DNA of 64,000 bases, taken from NCBI RefSeq assembly GCF_034377285.1, contig NZ_CP139715.1, forward strand, positions 1,302,001-1,366,000, written 5' to 3'. Below are positions 9,072 to 18,131 of the stretch, piece after piece. A model generated the notes under the pieces. It was not told the DNA's origin. It did not search any database and was given only the letters and a program-made list of their open reading frames with translations. Positions within the stretch are counted from its first letter, which is position 1; each line of letters starts with the position of its first letter. This DNA comes from Thalassobaculum sp. OXR-137. Its GTDB lineage: Bacteria; Pseudomonadota; Alphaproteobacteria; Thalassobaculales; Thalassobaculaceae. Position numbers and translations under genes: made by a program.

Positions 9072-9412
9072 TCGCCGTCCTGTTCGAGCTTGAGCCGTTG
9101 CCGGGGCAGCGCGACGCCTATCTGGCGATGGCCGCCGAGATGCGGCCTTTGCTGGAGGAGATCGACGGCTTCGTGTCGATCGAGCGGTTCCAGAGCCTGA
9201 CCAATCCCGACAAGCTGCTGTCCCTGTCGGTATTCCGCGACGAAGCGGCGGTGGCGGCCTGGCGCAACACGATGCATCACCGCCGCGCCCAGGCGGCGGG
9301 TCGAGGATCGGTCTTCCGCGACTATCGGCTGCGGGTCGCCGGGGTGCTGCGCGACTACGGCATGGCGGAGCGCGCCCAGGCACCGGAGGACTCCCGCGCG
9401 GCCCACGGGTGA
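9068..9412 (+). CDS. antibiotic biosynthesis monooxygenase (ABM) family protein
   Basis: A 114-residue member of the ABM dimeric alpha+beta barrel family. The features are an N-terminal beta strand (IAVLFELEPLPGQRDAY), the GFVSIERFQSLTNPDKLLSLSVFRD core (about 37-61) and the AAWRNTMHHRRAQAAG helix with a His pair. It starts at GTG overlapping the NIPSNAP stop, so the two are translationally coupled. Members are small cofactor-free oxygenases or haem degraders, or have no known function; no substrate is inferred. The last ~20 residues are disordered. Confidence 0.85.
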   Translation: MIAVLFELEPLPGQRDAYLAMAAEMRPLLEEIDGFVSIERFQSLTNPDKLLSLSVFRDEAAVAAWRNTMHHRRAQAAGRGSVFRDYRLRVAGVLRDYGMAERAQAPEDSRAAHG

Positions 9413-9538
9413 GGCGGCCGGGAGCCGGCGACGGGTGGCATGGTGCCGAAACCGCCATGACACTTTTCGCAGTTGCGAGATTGTCGCCGGGTCGGAGCGG
9501 GTCTATAGCCGACGGGTGCAATCTCATCGGATATCTTC

Positions 9539-10798
9539 ATGACCTCGAGCGCGCCTCCGGCCGCCTTCGTGGCAACGCGGCCGAGCTCGATCGCGATGCT
9601 CACCTTCATGGTCGCGCTGGGCCAGATGTCGCTCGGCCTGTACCTCCCGTCGCTGCCCTCGCTCGCCCAGGCGATCGGCGCCACCCGGGCCGAGGCGCAG
9701 CTCACCCTCACGGTCTTCCTCGGCGGCTTCGCGGTCAGCCAGTTGTTCTGGGGGCCGTTGGCCGACCGGCTCGGGCGCCGGATCACCCTGTTGAGCGGGA
9801 TGGTGATCTACGCCGCCGCCGGCCTCGCCTGCGCCCAGGCGGATACGATCCACGAACTGATCGCCTTCCGCTTCTTCCAGGCCCTGGGTGCCTGTTCGGG
9901 CCAGGTGGTGGCCCGGGCCATGGTGCGCGACAGCACGGAAGGTGCCGCGACGGCGGTGGTGATGAGCTACATCGCCATGTCCATGTCGCTGGCCCCGGCG
10001 ATCACGCCGGCGCTGGGCGGGTTCCTGGAGACCCATTTCGGGTGGCGGGCCAATTTCATCGCGCTCGGCGCCATCGGTGCGACCCTGTTCGTGCTGACCC
10101 TGACCCGGGTGCCGGAGACCCTGAAGACGCGGGTCCATGACGCCCTGTCGCCGATCCGGATCGTGCGCAATTACGGCACCCTGCTCACCGACCGGACCTA
10201 TGTCTGTTACATCGTGACCGTCGGCGGCATTTTCGGCGCCTATATGGCCTACACGACGGCCACGCCCTTCGTGCTGATGGAGATGCTGGGCTGGTCGCCC
10301 CAGGCCTTCGGCTTCCTGATCCTGTTCAACGTGGTCGCCTTCCTGACGGGCAGCATCGTCGCCGGCCGGCTCGCCCCGCTCTACGGGCCCCGGCGCATGG
10401 CCCGGATCGGCACCACCATCGGCCTCGCCGCCGGGCTGGCAATGATCGCCGCCCCGCTGATGGGCCACCTGTCGACCCCCGCCGTGATCGGCCCGGCCAT
10501 GCTGCTGCTGGTGGGCATGGCCTTCGCGATTCCCAACGCCATGGCCGGCGCGATGCAGAATTTCCCCTTCATCGCCGGCTCGGCCTCGGCGTTCCTGGGG
10601 TTCAGCCAGATGGCCCAGGCGATGGTCGCCTCCTTCGTGGTGGGCGCGATCGGCGGCAATATTCATCTGACCATGGCGGGTGCCACGCTGGCCTGCACGG
10701 TCGCCAGCCTGACCGCCGCCGCCCTGCTGCCAAGACCGCAGCCGGTGCGACCCGTTCCGGAGACCACCGCGAATCAGATAAGCTCGCCCCCGTCATGA
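9539..10798 (+). CDS. MFS drug resistance transporter, Bcr/CflA subfamily
   Basis: A 419-residue inner-membrane efflux pump with 12 predicted helices. It contains the DHA1 motif A between TM2 and TM3 (GPLADRLGRRITLL, about 76-89) and the Bcr-type N-terminus LGLYLPSLPSLA. The RFFQALGACSGQVVARAMVRD segment (about 112-132) is the motif seen in Bcr/CflA antiporters. Its last codons overlap the next gene by 4 bp (ATGA), so it is co-expressed with the YgjP-like peptidase. A second Bcr/CflA gene lies only 0.8 kb downstream. The ribosome binding site is weak. Confidence 0.93.
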   Translation: MTSSAPPAAFVATRPSSIAMLTFMVALGQMSLGLYLPSLPSLAQAIGATRAEAQLTLTVFLGGFAVSQLFWGPLADRLGRRITLLSGMVIYAAAGLACAQADTIHELIAFRFFQALGACSGQVVARAMVRDSTEGAATAVVMSYIAMSMSLAPAITPALGGFLETHFGWRANFIALGAIGATLFVLTLTRVPETLKTRVHDALSPIRIVRNYGTLLTDRTYVCYIVTVGGIFGAYMAYTTATPFVLMEMLGWSPQAFGFLILFNVVAFLTGSIVAGRLAPLYGPRRMARIGTTIGLAAGLAMIAAPLMGHLSTPAVIGPAMLLLVGMAFAIPNAMAGAMQNFPFIAGSASAFLGFSQMAQAMVASFVVGAIGGNIHLTMAGATLACTVASLTAAALLPRPQPVRPVPETTANQISSPPS

Positions 10799-11529
10799 CA
10801 CGCCTCGCGCCGCTCGAGCAGGACATCCTGGTCCTCACCGATACGGACGGGACCGAGATCCCGGTCCCGGTGCGGCGCAGTGCGCGGGCACGGCGGATGC
10901 TGCTGCGGGTCGATCCGGTGCGCGGCGGCCCCGAACTGGTGCTGCCGGCGGGGGCCAAGATCGACGCGGCCCGGACCTTCGCCACCAAGAATCTCGGCTG
11001 GCTGCGGGCTCGCCTGGCGCATCTGCCGGCGCGGACCGCCTTCGTTTCCGGCGCCACGGTGCCGATCCTCGGCCGTCCGCACCTGATCCGCCACCGTCCG
11101 GACCAGCGCGGCGGCGTGTGGCGGGTGGAGGATCCGGACGGCTCGGTGGAGCTCCACGTCTCCGGGACCGCCGAACATCTGCCGCGCCGCCTCACGGATT
11201 TCCTGAAGGGCGAGGCCCGCAGGACCGTCGGCCCCCGGGCCAAGCTGCATGCCGAGGCGCTGGGCCGGAAGGTCGGCCGGGTGACGGTGCGCGACACCGC
11301 GACCCGCTGGGGCAGTTGCTCGTCGCGCGGCGACCTGTCCTTCTCCTGGCGCCTGGTCCTGGCGCCGGAGGAGGTGCTGGACTACGTGGTCGCCCACGAG
11401 GCCGCCCATCTGGTGGAGATGAACCATTCCGACCGGTTCTGGGCCCTGGTCGAACTGCTGATGCCCGACTACAAGCGCCCGCGCACCTGGCTGAAGCGCC
11501 ACGGATCCAAGCTTCACGCCTATGGATGA
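10795..11529 (+). CDS. YgjP-like (DUF45) zinc metallopeptidase
   Basis: A 244-residue SprT/YgjP family protein. The zinc motif HEAAHLVEMNHSDRFW (about 199-214) supplies HExxH plus a downstream His. It is preceded by the conserved RWGSCSSRGDLSFSWRLVLAP, in which TRWGSCS is the family hallmark. The N-terminal region PVPVRRSARARRMLLRVD is also usual. The start overlaps the MFS gene stop by 4 bp. Cellular role is poorly known; members are assumed to be cytoplasmic peptidases. Confidence 0.9.
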   Translation: MTRLAPLEQDILVLTDTDGTEIPVPVRRSARARRMLLRVDPVRGGPELVLPAGAKIDAARTFATKNLGWLRARLAHLPARTAFVSGATVPILGRPHLIRHRPDQRGGVWRVEDPDGSVELHVSGTAEHLPRRLTDFLKGEARRTVGPRAKLHAEALGRKVGRVTVRDTATRWGSCSSRGDLSFSWRLVLAPEEVLDYVVAHEAAHLVEMNHSDRFWALVELLMPDYKRPRTWLKRHGSKLHAYG

Positions 11530-11610
11530 CGTCGTCCCGCGCGCCGCGCTTGTCGCGCGGTGTCGGGCGTCGTAAGTCGAGGCGTTCGCATCTGCAACTT
11601 AGGCACCTCC

Positions 11611-12810
11611 ATGTCCCGTCCCAGGCCCGACAGCGTTGCGGTCGCAGCCCTTCTGACCGCCCTGGTCGCCTTCGGGCCGATCTCGACGGACATGTACCTG
11701 CCGTCGCTGCCGGCCCTGGTCAGCGATTTCCAGACCGACGTGCCGACGGTGCAGCTCACCCTGAGCGCCTTCATGGTCGCCTTCGCGCTGGCCATGCTGG
11801 TCTACGGTCCGCTGTCCGACCGGTTCGGCCGGCGGCCGGTGCTGCTGGGAGCGGTGGTCCTCTACGTCATCTCCTCGGTCGCCTGCGTCTTCGCGCCGAC
11901 CATCGAGGCGCTGGTGGTGGCCCGGGTGTTCCAGGCCATGGGGTGCTGCGCCGGGCCGGTGCTGGGCCGCGCGGTGGTGCGCGACGTCTACGGCCGCGAG
12001 CGGGCGGCCCAGGTGCTGTCCTATATGGGCACGGCCATGGCGCTGGCGCCCGCCATCGGGCCGATCGCCGGCGGCTGGCTGCAGGTCGCCTTCGGCTGGC
12101 AGGCGGTCTTCGTGGTGCTCAGCCTGTTCTCACTGATCGCCCTGTTCGGCACCTATTTCATGCTGGACGAGACCAACCCGCACAAGAACCCCTACGCGAT
12201 CTCGCCGCGGGGCATCGTCGCCAACTATGCCCTGCTGCTGTCGCACCGGGTCTATGTCGGGTATCTGGCGACCATCGCCGCCTGCTACTGCGTGATCTTC
12301 AGCTTCATCTCCGGCTCGTCCTTCGTGCTGATCGAGGTGATCGGCCTGTCGCCGGATCTCTACGGCTACTGCTTCGCCACCATCGTCGTCGGCTATATGA
12401 CCGGCACCTTCATCTCTGGACGGTTCGGCCGGCGGGTCGGCGGCGAGCGGCTGATCCTGATCGGCGCCACCCTGGCCGCCATCGGTGGCGGGGCCATGGC
12501 CTTCTTCGCCTGGACCGGCCATGTCACCGTGCTGAGCATCGTGCTGCCGCAGATGCTGGCCATGGTCGGGGTCGGCTTCGTCTTCCCGAACAGCCAGGCC
12601 GGCGCCATCGGCCCGTTCCCGCAGATGGCGGGGGCGGCCTCGGCCCTGGTCGGATTCTTCCAGATGGGGGTCGCCTCGGTGGTCGGCCTGGCCATCGGAC
12701 ATGCCTTCGACGGCACCGCACGGCCGCTGGCCACCGGCGTGGCCGTGTCCGGCATCCTGATGCTGGTGTTCTTCCTGACCCTGGTCTGGCCGGCGCGGCA
12801 CCGCGCATAG
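11611..12810 (+). CDS. MFS drug resistance transporter, Bcr/CflA subfamily (second copy)
   Basis: A 399-residue 12-helix transporter closely matching the upstream pump in layout. It has ISTDMYLPSLPALVSDF at the N-terminus, motif A YGPLSDRFGRRPVLLG (about 68-83), and RVFQAMGCCAGPVLGRAVVRD (about 107-127). I start it at ATG 11611, giving MSRPRPDS and the normal N-terminal extension; an upstream start would add 17 residues without a clear ribosome binding site. It is followed 8 bp later by a GNAT gene. The two pumps probably arose by an old duplication. Confidence 0.92.
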   Translation: MSRPRPDSVAVAALLTALVAFGPISTDMYLPSLPALVSDFQTDVPTVQLTLSAFMVAFALAMLVYGPLSDRFGRRPVLLGAVVLYVISSVACVFAPTIEALVVARVFQAMGCCAGPVLGRAVVRDVYGRERAAQVLSYMGTAMALAPAIGPIAGGWLQVAFGWQAVFVVLSLFSLIALFGTYFMLDETNPHKNPYAISPRGIVANYALLLSHRVYVGYLATIAACYCVIFSFISGSSFVLIEVIGLSPDLYGYCFATIVVGYMTGTFISGRFGRRVGGERLILIGATLAAIGGGAMAFFAWTGHVTVLSIVLPQMLAMVGVGFVFPNSQAGAIGPFPQMAGAASALVGFFQMGVASVVGLAIGHAFDGTARPLATGVAVSGILMLVFFLTLVWPARHRA

Positions 12811-12818
12811 GGGACGCC

Positions 12819-13289
12819 GTGGCACTGTCTCTCTGGCTGCGCCCCGCCAAGACCGCCGACGCCCGCACGGTGTCCCGGGTCATCCGGCGTTCCATCGTGG
12901 AGCTCTGTGCGGAGGATCACGGCGGCGACCTGCATCGGATCGCCGAGTGGCTGGCCAACAAGTCGCCGCAGCAGGTAGGCCGCTGGATCGCCGACCGCGA
13001 GCAGTTCTGGTGCGTGGCCGGGCGCGAGGCGATCGAGGGGGCGGGCGCCATCCGCCGGGACGGTCGGCTTCTGCTGCTCTATGTCGACCCGTCGGCCCGG
13101 TTCACCGGCGTCAGCCGGGCGCTGCTCGACCAGCTTGAGCTGGACGCCTTCCAGGCCGGCGCCAATGCCGTCCGGGTGACCAGCACCCGCACGGCGCTGC
13201 GGTTCTATCTGGCCTCGGGCTACCGCCGCACCAAGCCGGAAAGCGAGGAGCTGGTGAAGCCCCTTGGCGCCAACACCCTGGCGGTCTGA
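12819..13289 (+). CDS. GNAT-family N-acetyltransferase
   Basis: A 156-residue GNAT protein. The N-terminal part (LRPAKTADARTVSRVIRRSI) is the usual first strand and helix. The acetyl-CoA binding region is LLLYVDPSARFTGVSRALLDQLE (about 88-110), a variant of the RxxGxG/A loop. The C-terminal TALRFYLASGYRRTK is the conserved FY-x-x-xGF/Y motif. The start is a GTG 8 bp after the MFS stop, implying an operon. Substrate unknown. Confidence 0.85.
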   Translation: MALSLWLRPAKTADARTVSRVIRRSIVELCAEDHGGDLHRIAEWLANKSPQQVGRWIADREQFWCVAGREAIEGAGAIRRDGRLLLLYVDPSARFTGVSRALLDQLELDAFQAGANAVRVTSTRTALRFYLASGYRRTKPESEELVKPLGANTLAV

Positions 13290-13333
13290 CGGCGCCGCGG
13301 TCCGGCCCTCGTGAAACCAAGGCCGGAAAACCA

Positions 13334-13366
13334 AGAAGCCGACGGTCGGCTCTGACTGTCGGCTTC
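13334..13366 (-). terminator. probable intrinsic terminator of thrS-infC
   Basis: A 9-bp perfect stem (GAAGCCGAC at 13335-13343 pairing with 13358-13366) with a 14-nt loop lies 36 bp beyond the infC stop. Reading leftward on the minus strand it is followed by TTGGTTTTCC, a moderate U-tract. It can also slow transcription from the GNAT gene in the other direction. Confidence 0.6.
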
Positions 13367-13401
13367 CTTACTGCGGCGTTTCCTGCGGCTGTCGGCGGCG
13401 C

Positions 13402-13941
13402 TTAGCGCGGCGCGACCACCATAATCATCTGCCGGCCCTCGAGCTTGGGATGCGCCTCGACCTTGGCGACCTCGGCGACCTCTTCCTGCACGCGCTTGAG
13501 CACGTTCAGACCGATCTCCTGGTGCGCCATCTCACGACCCCGGAAGCGCATTGTCAGCTTGACCTTGTCCCCGTCGCTGAGGAAGCGGTTCACGCTGCGC
13601 ATCTTCGTCTGGTAGTCGTGCTCGTCGATATTCGGGCGCATCTTGATCTCTTTGACCTCGATGACCTTCTGCTTCTTCTTGGCTTCGTTCTTTTTCTTCT
13701 GAGCCTCGTACTTGAACTTGCCGTAATCCAGGATCTTACAGACCGGCGGATCGGCATTCGGTGACACCTCGACCAGGTCAAGGCCGAAGCCTTCGGCCTG
13801 CGCGATGGCCTCGTCGACGCTCATCACGCCCAGCATGTCGCCATCGGGACCGACGCAGCGCACCTTCGGCACGCGGATGTCACGGTTGACCCGAGGGCCG
13901 TCCTTTTGCGGCGGGGTCGTATTAAAAGGTGGTCTGGCGAT
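13402..13941 (-). CDS. infC: translation initiation factor IF-3, with non-canonical ATC start
   Basis: IF-3 (179 residues). The N-domain holds [23 protein letters not shown]; the lysine-rich linker ([19 protein letters not shown]) leads into the C-domain with [16 protein letters not shown]. Only a GTG inside the protein (13872) gives a conventional start, but this would delete the conserved N-terminal residues [14 protein letters not shown]. Reading upstream in frame gives [15 protein letters not shown]. It starts at ATC (13941-13939), preceded by a perfect AGGAGGT 5 bp away. Rare AUU/AUC starts are the known basis of IF-3 autoregulation. It lies 17 bp downstream of thrS. Confidence 0.93.
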   Translation of the reverse strand: MARPPFNTTPPQKDGPRVNRDIRVPKVRCVGPDGDMLGVMSVDEAIAQAEGFGLDLVEVSPNADPPVCKILDYGKFKYEAQKKKNEAKKKQKVIEVKEIKMRPNIDEHDYQTKMRSVNRFLSDGDKVKLTMRFRGREMAHQEIGLNVLKRVQEEVAEVAKVEAHPKLEGRQMIMVVAPR

Positions 13942-13958
13942 AGGTTACCTCCTGTGTT

Positions 13959-15896
13959 TCATTCAGCGGAGCGGCTGGCGGAACGATCCGGGGCCGCCGC
14001 TTCATCCTTTAGTCTATGAACGGCGTCGTCGAGAGCAAGGATTTCCTGCGCCTTGCCGCCGAGACGGCGGACCGCGACTTGCTTTCCTTCGGCTTCGCGG
14101 GCGCCGACGACAAGCAGCGCCGGCACCTTTGCCTCGGAATGTTCGCGGACCTTGTAGTTAATCTTTTCGTTCCGTAAGTCCAGAGCGACACGAAGTCCGG
14201 CGGCCTTGCAGGCGGCGGCAACCTCGCGCGCGTAGTCGTCGGCGGCGTCGGTGATCGTCGCGACGACGACCTGGACCGGGGCCAGCCACATGGGGAACCG
14301 ACCGGAGAACTGCTCGATCAGAATGCCGATCCAGCGCTCCATGGAGCCGAAGATCGCCCGGTGCAGCATGACCGGCCGCTTGCGTTCGCCGCTTTCGGCC
14401 ACATAGGTGGCGTCCAGCCGCTCCGGCAGCACGAAGTCGACCTGCAGCGTGCCGCACTGCCAGTCGCGGCCGATGGCATCGCGCAGCACGAACTCCAGCT
14501 TCGGGCCGTAGAAGGCGCCCTCGCCCGGGTTCAGGGTCGTCTCCAGCCCGGCGGCGTCGCAGGCCTCGCGCAGCGCGCCCTCGGCCCGGTCCCACACCGT
14601 ATCCTCGCCGGCCCGGACCTCGGGACGGTCGGAGAACTTGATGCGGATGTCCTGGAAGCCGAAATCGGCATAGATCGATTTCAGCAGGTCGCAGAACCGG
14701 ATGCTCTCGTCGGTGATCTGGTCTTCCGTGCAGAAGATATGCGCGTCGTCCTGGGTGAAGGCGCGCACCCGCATGATGCCGTGCAGCGCGCCCGACGGCT
14801 CGTTGCGGTGGCAGGAGCCGAATTCGGCCAGGCGCAGCGGCAGGTCGCGGTAGGACTTGAGCCCCTGCTTGTAGACCTGGACATGGCCCGGGCAGTTCAT
14901 CGGCTTCAGCGCCAGGACCCTGTCGTCCTCGGAATTGGCCGTGAACATGGCCTCGCGGAACTTGTCCCAGTGGCCCGAGGCCTCCCACAGCGCCCGGTCG
15001 ATGAGCTGCGGCGTCTTGATCTCCTGATAGCCGGACGCTTCGAGGCGGCGCCGGATATACATCTCGATCTCGCGGTACAGCGTCCAGCCCTTGGGGTGCC
15101 AGAACACCGAGCCGACCGCCTCTTCCTGGATGTGGAACAGGTCGAGCTCGCGGCCGAGCCGGCGGTGGTCGCGCTTCTCGGCCTCTTCGATCATCGTCAG
15201 ATGGGCCTGGAGTGCCTTCTCGTCCGCGAAGGCCGTGCCGTAGATCCGCTGGAGCTGCTCGCGCTTGGCGTCGCCGCGCCAGTAGGCACCGGCCACCCGC
15301 ATCAGCTTGAAGGCATGGCCCACGCCCTTGGTGGACGGGCCGTGCGGGCCGCGGCACAGGTCAAGGAAGTTGCCCTGGCGGTAGAAGCTGATCGTCTCGC
15401 CCTGGGGGATCGCTTCCGTCAGCTCGACCTTGAACGGCTCGTTCGTCGCCTTGTAGTGCTCAACCGCCTGGTCGCGGGTCCATTCCTCGCGCACGATCTT
15501 CTCGTCGCGGTCGACGATCTCGTGCATGCGCTGTTCGATCGTCTCCAGATCGTCCGGCGTGAAGGGCTGCTCGCGGTAGAAGTCGTAATAGAAGCCGTTC
15601 TCGATCGACGGGCCGATCGTCACCTGCGTGCCGGGATACAGCTCCAGCACCGCCTCGGCCAGGATATGGGCGCAGTCGTGCCGGATATGCGCCAGCGCCT
15701 TGTCGTCCTTGCGGGTGACCAGCGCCAGATTGGCGTCCTCGGAGATCAGGTGGTCGAGATCGACCGGCTTGCCGTCGACCTCGGCGATGAAGGCGGCCTT
15801 GGCCAGGCCGGGGCCGATATCGGCGGCGACGGCGGCGGGCGTGACCGGCGCGTCGTAGGAACGGACGGAACCGTCGGGAAGCGTGATGGCGGGCAT
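13959..15896 (-). CDS. thrS: threonyl-tRNA synthetase
   Basis: A 645-residue class II synthetase that charges tRNA-Thr. The N-terminal TGS domain (about 1-62) is followed by the editing domain with [11 protein letters not shown] (about 74-84, HxxxH zinc/editing motif). The catalytic core contains motif 2 ([23 protein letters not shown] is split by the window of residues ~363-385) and motif 3 ([17 protein letters not shown]). The anticodon-binding domain occupies the last ~110 residues. The C-terminus ends in a short disordered tail. First gene of thrS-infC. Confidence 0.98.
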   Translation of the reverse strand: MPAITLPDGSVRSYDAPVTPAAVAADIGPGLAKAAFIAEVDGKPVDLDHLISEDANLALVTRKDDKALAHIRHDCAHILAEAVLELYPGTQVTIGPSIENGFYYDFYREQPFTPDDLETIEQRMHEIVDRDEKIVREEWTRDQAVEHYKATNEPFKVELTEAIPQGETISFYRQGNFLDLCRGPHGPSTKGVGHAFKLMRVAGAYWRGDAKREQLQRIYGTAFADEKALQAHLTMIEEAEKRDHRRLGRELDLFHIQEEAVGSVFWHPKGWTLYREIEMYIRRRLEASGYQEIKTPQLIDRALWEASGHWDKFREAMFTANSEDDRVLALKPMNCPGHVQVYKQGLKSYRDLPLRLAEFGSCHRNEPSGALHGIMRVRAFTQDDAHIFCTEDQITDESIRFCDLLKSIYADFGFQDIRIKFSDRPEVRAGEDTVWDRAEGALREACDAAGLETTLNPGEGAFYGPKLEFVLRDAIGRDWQCGTLQVDFVLPERLDATYVAESGERKRPVMLHRAIFGSMERWIGILIEQFSGRFPMWLAPVQVVVATITDAADDYAREVAAACKAAGLRVALDLRNEKINYKVREHSEAKVPALLVVGAREAEGKQVAVRRLGGKAQEILALDDAVHRLKDEAAAPDRSASRSAE

Positions 15897-16217
15897 TGGA
15901 GTTCTCTTTGTCGAAACCGGGGGCAGAGCGGGCGGAAGCGGTCCGGCCCCTCAGGGCCTCCGCTCAGGCGTCATGCCGCCTCGGACGCGCGCAGGAATGC
16001 GCCAGCCGTCCGAGACGGCCAGATAGTCAGCGTCCAAGTAGTGATGAGACCCTGCGGGTGCATGGGTTCGTCCGGTTTCGTTGCGTTCGTCCGGGTTTTA
16101 CGCGCCTCGGCGGTGCGAGGCAAGGGCCGGGCGTAACGGGCGCTCCGAGCTCGGTCTTGCACAGCCCGAGGCGAACAGGTTCACTCGCCCCAACCGAACG
16201 AGCCACCGAGATCCGCG
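15897..16217. other. intergenic region between thrS and the redoxin/2OG-oxygenase gene
   Basis: About 320 bp without a supportable gene, between divergent genes, so it should hold both promoters. A direct repeat GTTCGTCCGG occurs at 16066-16075 and 16085-16094 (19-bp period, about two helical turns), which could be a regulator site. I see no convincing -35/-10 pair or tRNA-like leader. Open frames through it have no gene-like features. Confidence 0.5.
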
Positions 16218-17270
16218 ATGACGACCCAGATGCGACCGCTTCCCGCCCTCGATGTCGGCGATATCGTGCCCACGCTGCCGCTGAAGCGGCGCAACGGCGA
16301 GCCGTTCGACGTCCATGCCGACGACGAGTCCGGCAACATCGATCTCCTCGTCTTCGCCGGCGATCCGAAGACCGGCAAGCCGGCGGTCGACGCCCTGGCG
16401 GCGCGGCGCGACGATCTGGATGCTCTGGGGGTGCGGGTGCGGATCGTGCTGTCCGGCGCGGCCAAGGGCGAGTTCCCCTTCGCCGTTCTGAGCGATCCGG
16501 ACGGCACCGCCTCGCGGCTGGCGGGGCTGACCGTCGCCCTGGGCAAGGTCACCGGCGGCGGTCCCGTGCTGCTCCTGGTCGGGCCTAACCAGCACCTGGC
16601 GGCGCGGATCGGCCCGCAGGACGGCAATCCGGCCGAGGCGGTCCTGGCGGTCGTCCGGCCGATGGTCGAGCGCCGCCGCGCCGGTCTGGTGCCGGTGATG
16701 CATCCGCCGGTGCTGGTCGTGCCGGACGTGTTCAACGACGCCGACTGCAAGCGGCTGATCAATATCTTTGCGATGCAGGGCAACGAGTTCGTCGAGCCCG
16801 GGCACAACCAGCTCCAGGGCCGCACCACCGACTGCAAGATGCGGATCCCGGATTACGGCCGCGACGACCGGATCGACCACTGGGTCTGCTCCCAGGAGAC
16901 CAACAACATCATCGACGCCCGCATCGGCCCGCGCCTGATCCCGGAGATCCAGCGCGCCTTCAACTACCGGGTCACCCGCCACGAGCGCTATCGCATCGCC
17001 CGCTACGAGGGGGCGCAGAAGGGCTCCAAGCACGGCCACCGGGACAACACCCAGCCGGTGGTCGCCCATCGGCGGTTCGCGGTGACGATCAATCTGAACA
17101 GCGACGAGTACGAGGGGGCGGAGATCCGTTTTCCGGAATTCTCGGAAGCGATCTACAAGCCGCCGGCGGGGTCGGCGATCGTGTTCTCCTGTTCGCTGCT
17201 GCACGAGGTGATGCCGATGCGCTCCGGCCGCCGCTTCGCGCTGCTGGCGTTCCTGTTCGGCGAGACGTAA
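16218..17270 (+). CDS. redoxin-like / 2OG-Fe(II) oxygenase fusion protein
   Basis: A 350-residue two-domain protein. Residues ~1-155 have the alkyl-hydroperoxide-reductase/TSA layout (ALDVGDIVPTLPL, then FPFAVLSDPDGTASRLAG and VLLLVGPNQHLAARIG) but contain no cysteine, so this domain cannot act as a peroxiredoxin. Residues ~160-350 form a prolyl-4-hydroxylase-like 2OG oxygenase: iron ligands H274 and D276 (HGHRDN) and H329 (SLLHEV), and a 2-oxoglutarate-binding Arg in SGRRFALL (338/339). It could hydroxylate a protein or small molecule. Single gene, divergent from thrS and followed by the palindromic array. Confidence 0.85.
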   Translation: MTTQMRPLPALDVGDIVPTLPLKRRNGEPFDVHADDESGNIDLLVFAGDPKTGKPAVDALAARRDDLDALGVRVRIVLSGAAKGEFPFAVLSDPDGTASRLAGLTVALGKVTGGGPVLLLVGPNQHLAARIGPQDGNPAEAVLAVVRPMVERRRAGLVPVMHPPVLVVPDVFNDADCKRLINIFAMQGNEFVEPGHNQLQGRTTDCKMRIPDYGRDDRIDHWVCSQETNNIIDARIGPRLIPEIQRAFNYRVTRHERYRIARYEGAQKGSKHGHRDNTQPVVAHRRFAVTINLNSDEYEGAEIRFPEFSEAIYKPPAGSAIVFSCSLLHEVMPMRSGRRFALLAFLFGET

Positions 17271-17293
17271 GGGGCTTCGGGTCTCCCCTTTCT

Positions 17294-18067
17294 CCGACTT
17301 CCTGGACGCGAAGGGCGCAGCCCGCAGCGATCCAGGACCGAGCCCCGGCGTCGGTCCCAGGATCCTGGACAGCCCCCCGGATCAAGTCCGGGCGGCTTCC
17401 AGGAAGTCGGATAGGGGTGGTGTCGGATAAGAGGGAGGTCTGAAGAGGCGCGCGCGAATTGGCGGCTTTTATCCTCCCTCTGCCTCTCCCTCTCCCTTTT
17501 CCCCGACTTCCTGGACGCGGAGGGCGCAGCCCGCAGCGATCCAGGACCGAGCCGCGGCGTCGATCCCTGGGTCCTGGACAGCCTCCCGGACCAAGTCCGG
17601 GCGGCTTCCAGGAAGTCGGATGGGGGTCGTGTTGGATAATAGAAGGGGTGGTGTCGGATAAGAGGGAGGTCTGAAGAGGGGCGCGCGATCTGGCGGCTTT
17701 TATCGTCCCTCTGCCTCTCCCGCTCCCTATTTCTCCGACTTCCTGGACGCGAAGGGCGCAGCCCGCAGCGATCCACGACCGAGCCCCAGCGTCGATCCCT
17801 GGGTCCTGGACAGCCCCCCGGATGAGGTCCGGGCGGCTTCCAGGAAATCGGATAGGGGTGGTGTCGGATAAGAGGGACATCTGCAGAGGAACCCGTGATC
17901 TGGCGGCTTTTATCGTCCCTCTCCCGCTCCCTCGCCTTTTCTCTATTTACCCGACCTCCTGGACGCGAAGGGCGCAGCCCGCAGCGATCCAGGACCGTGC
18001 CCCGGCGTCGGTCCCAGGGTTCTGGACAGCCTCCCGGATCAAGTCCGGGCGGCTTCCAGGAAGTCGG
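17294..18067. repeat. array of four 117-bp palindromic elements
   Basis: Four near-identical units of exactly 117 bp lie at 17294-17410, 17503-17619, 17735-17851 and 17951-18067 (periods 209, 232, 216 bp). Each begins CCGACTTCCTGGA and ends with its reverse complement (copy 3 has one arm mismatch, copy 4 another). Nested inner stems include a CCCGGATCAAGTCCGGG hairpin. The spacers are also related and carry complementary GAGGGAGG and CCTCCCTC tracts plus a conserved TGGCGGCTTTTAT box. The array fills the gap between the oxygenase gene (stop 17270) and the convergent lysozyme gene (stop 18132). Reading frames through it are repeats, not genes. Confidence 0.92.
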
Positions 18068-18131
18068 ATGGGGGTCGTGTTGGATAGGAGGGACATCGGA
18101 TCAGCGGATCCTCGGGTACCGGTGCCGGCCA

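Noticed and set aside
14361-16136. 591-residue plus-strand frame over thrS
   Set aside because: Antisense shadow of thrS with no recognisable domain.
17089-17880. Frames across the palindromic array on both strands
   Set aside because: They translate repeat units repeatedly (for example PGSRPDLIRG-like blocks) and have no independent gene signals.
17294-18067. CRISPR array
   Set aside because: Units are 117 bp palindromes with long related spacers and no cas genes; CRISPR repeats are shorter with unique spacers.
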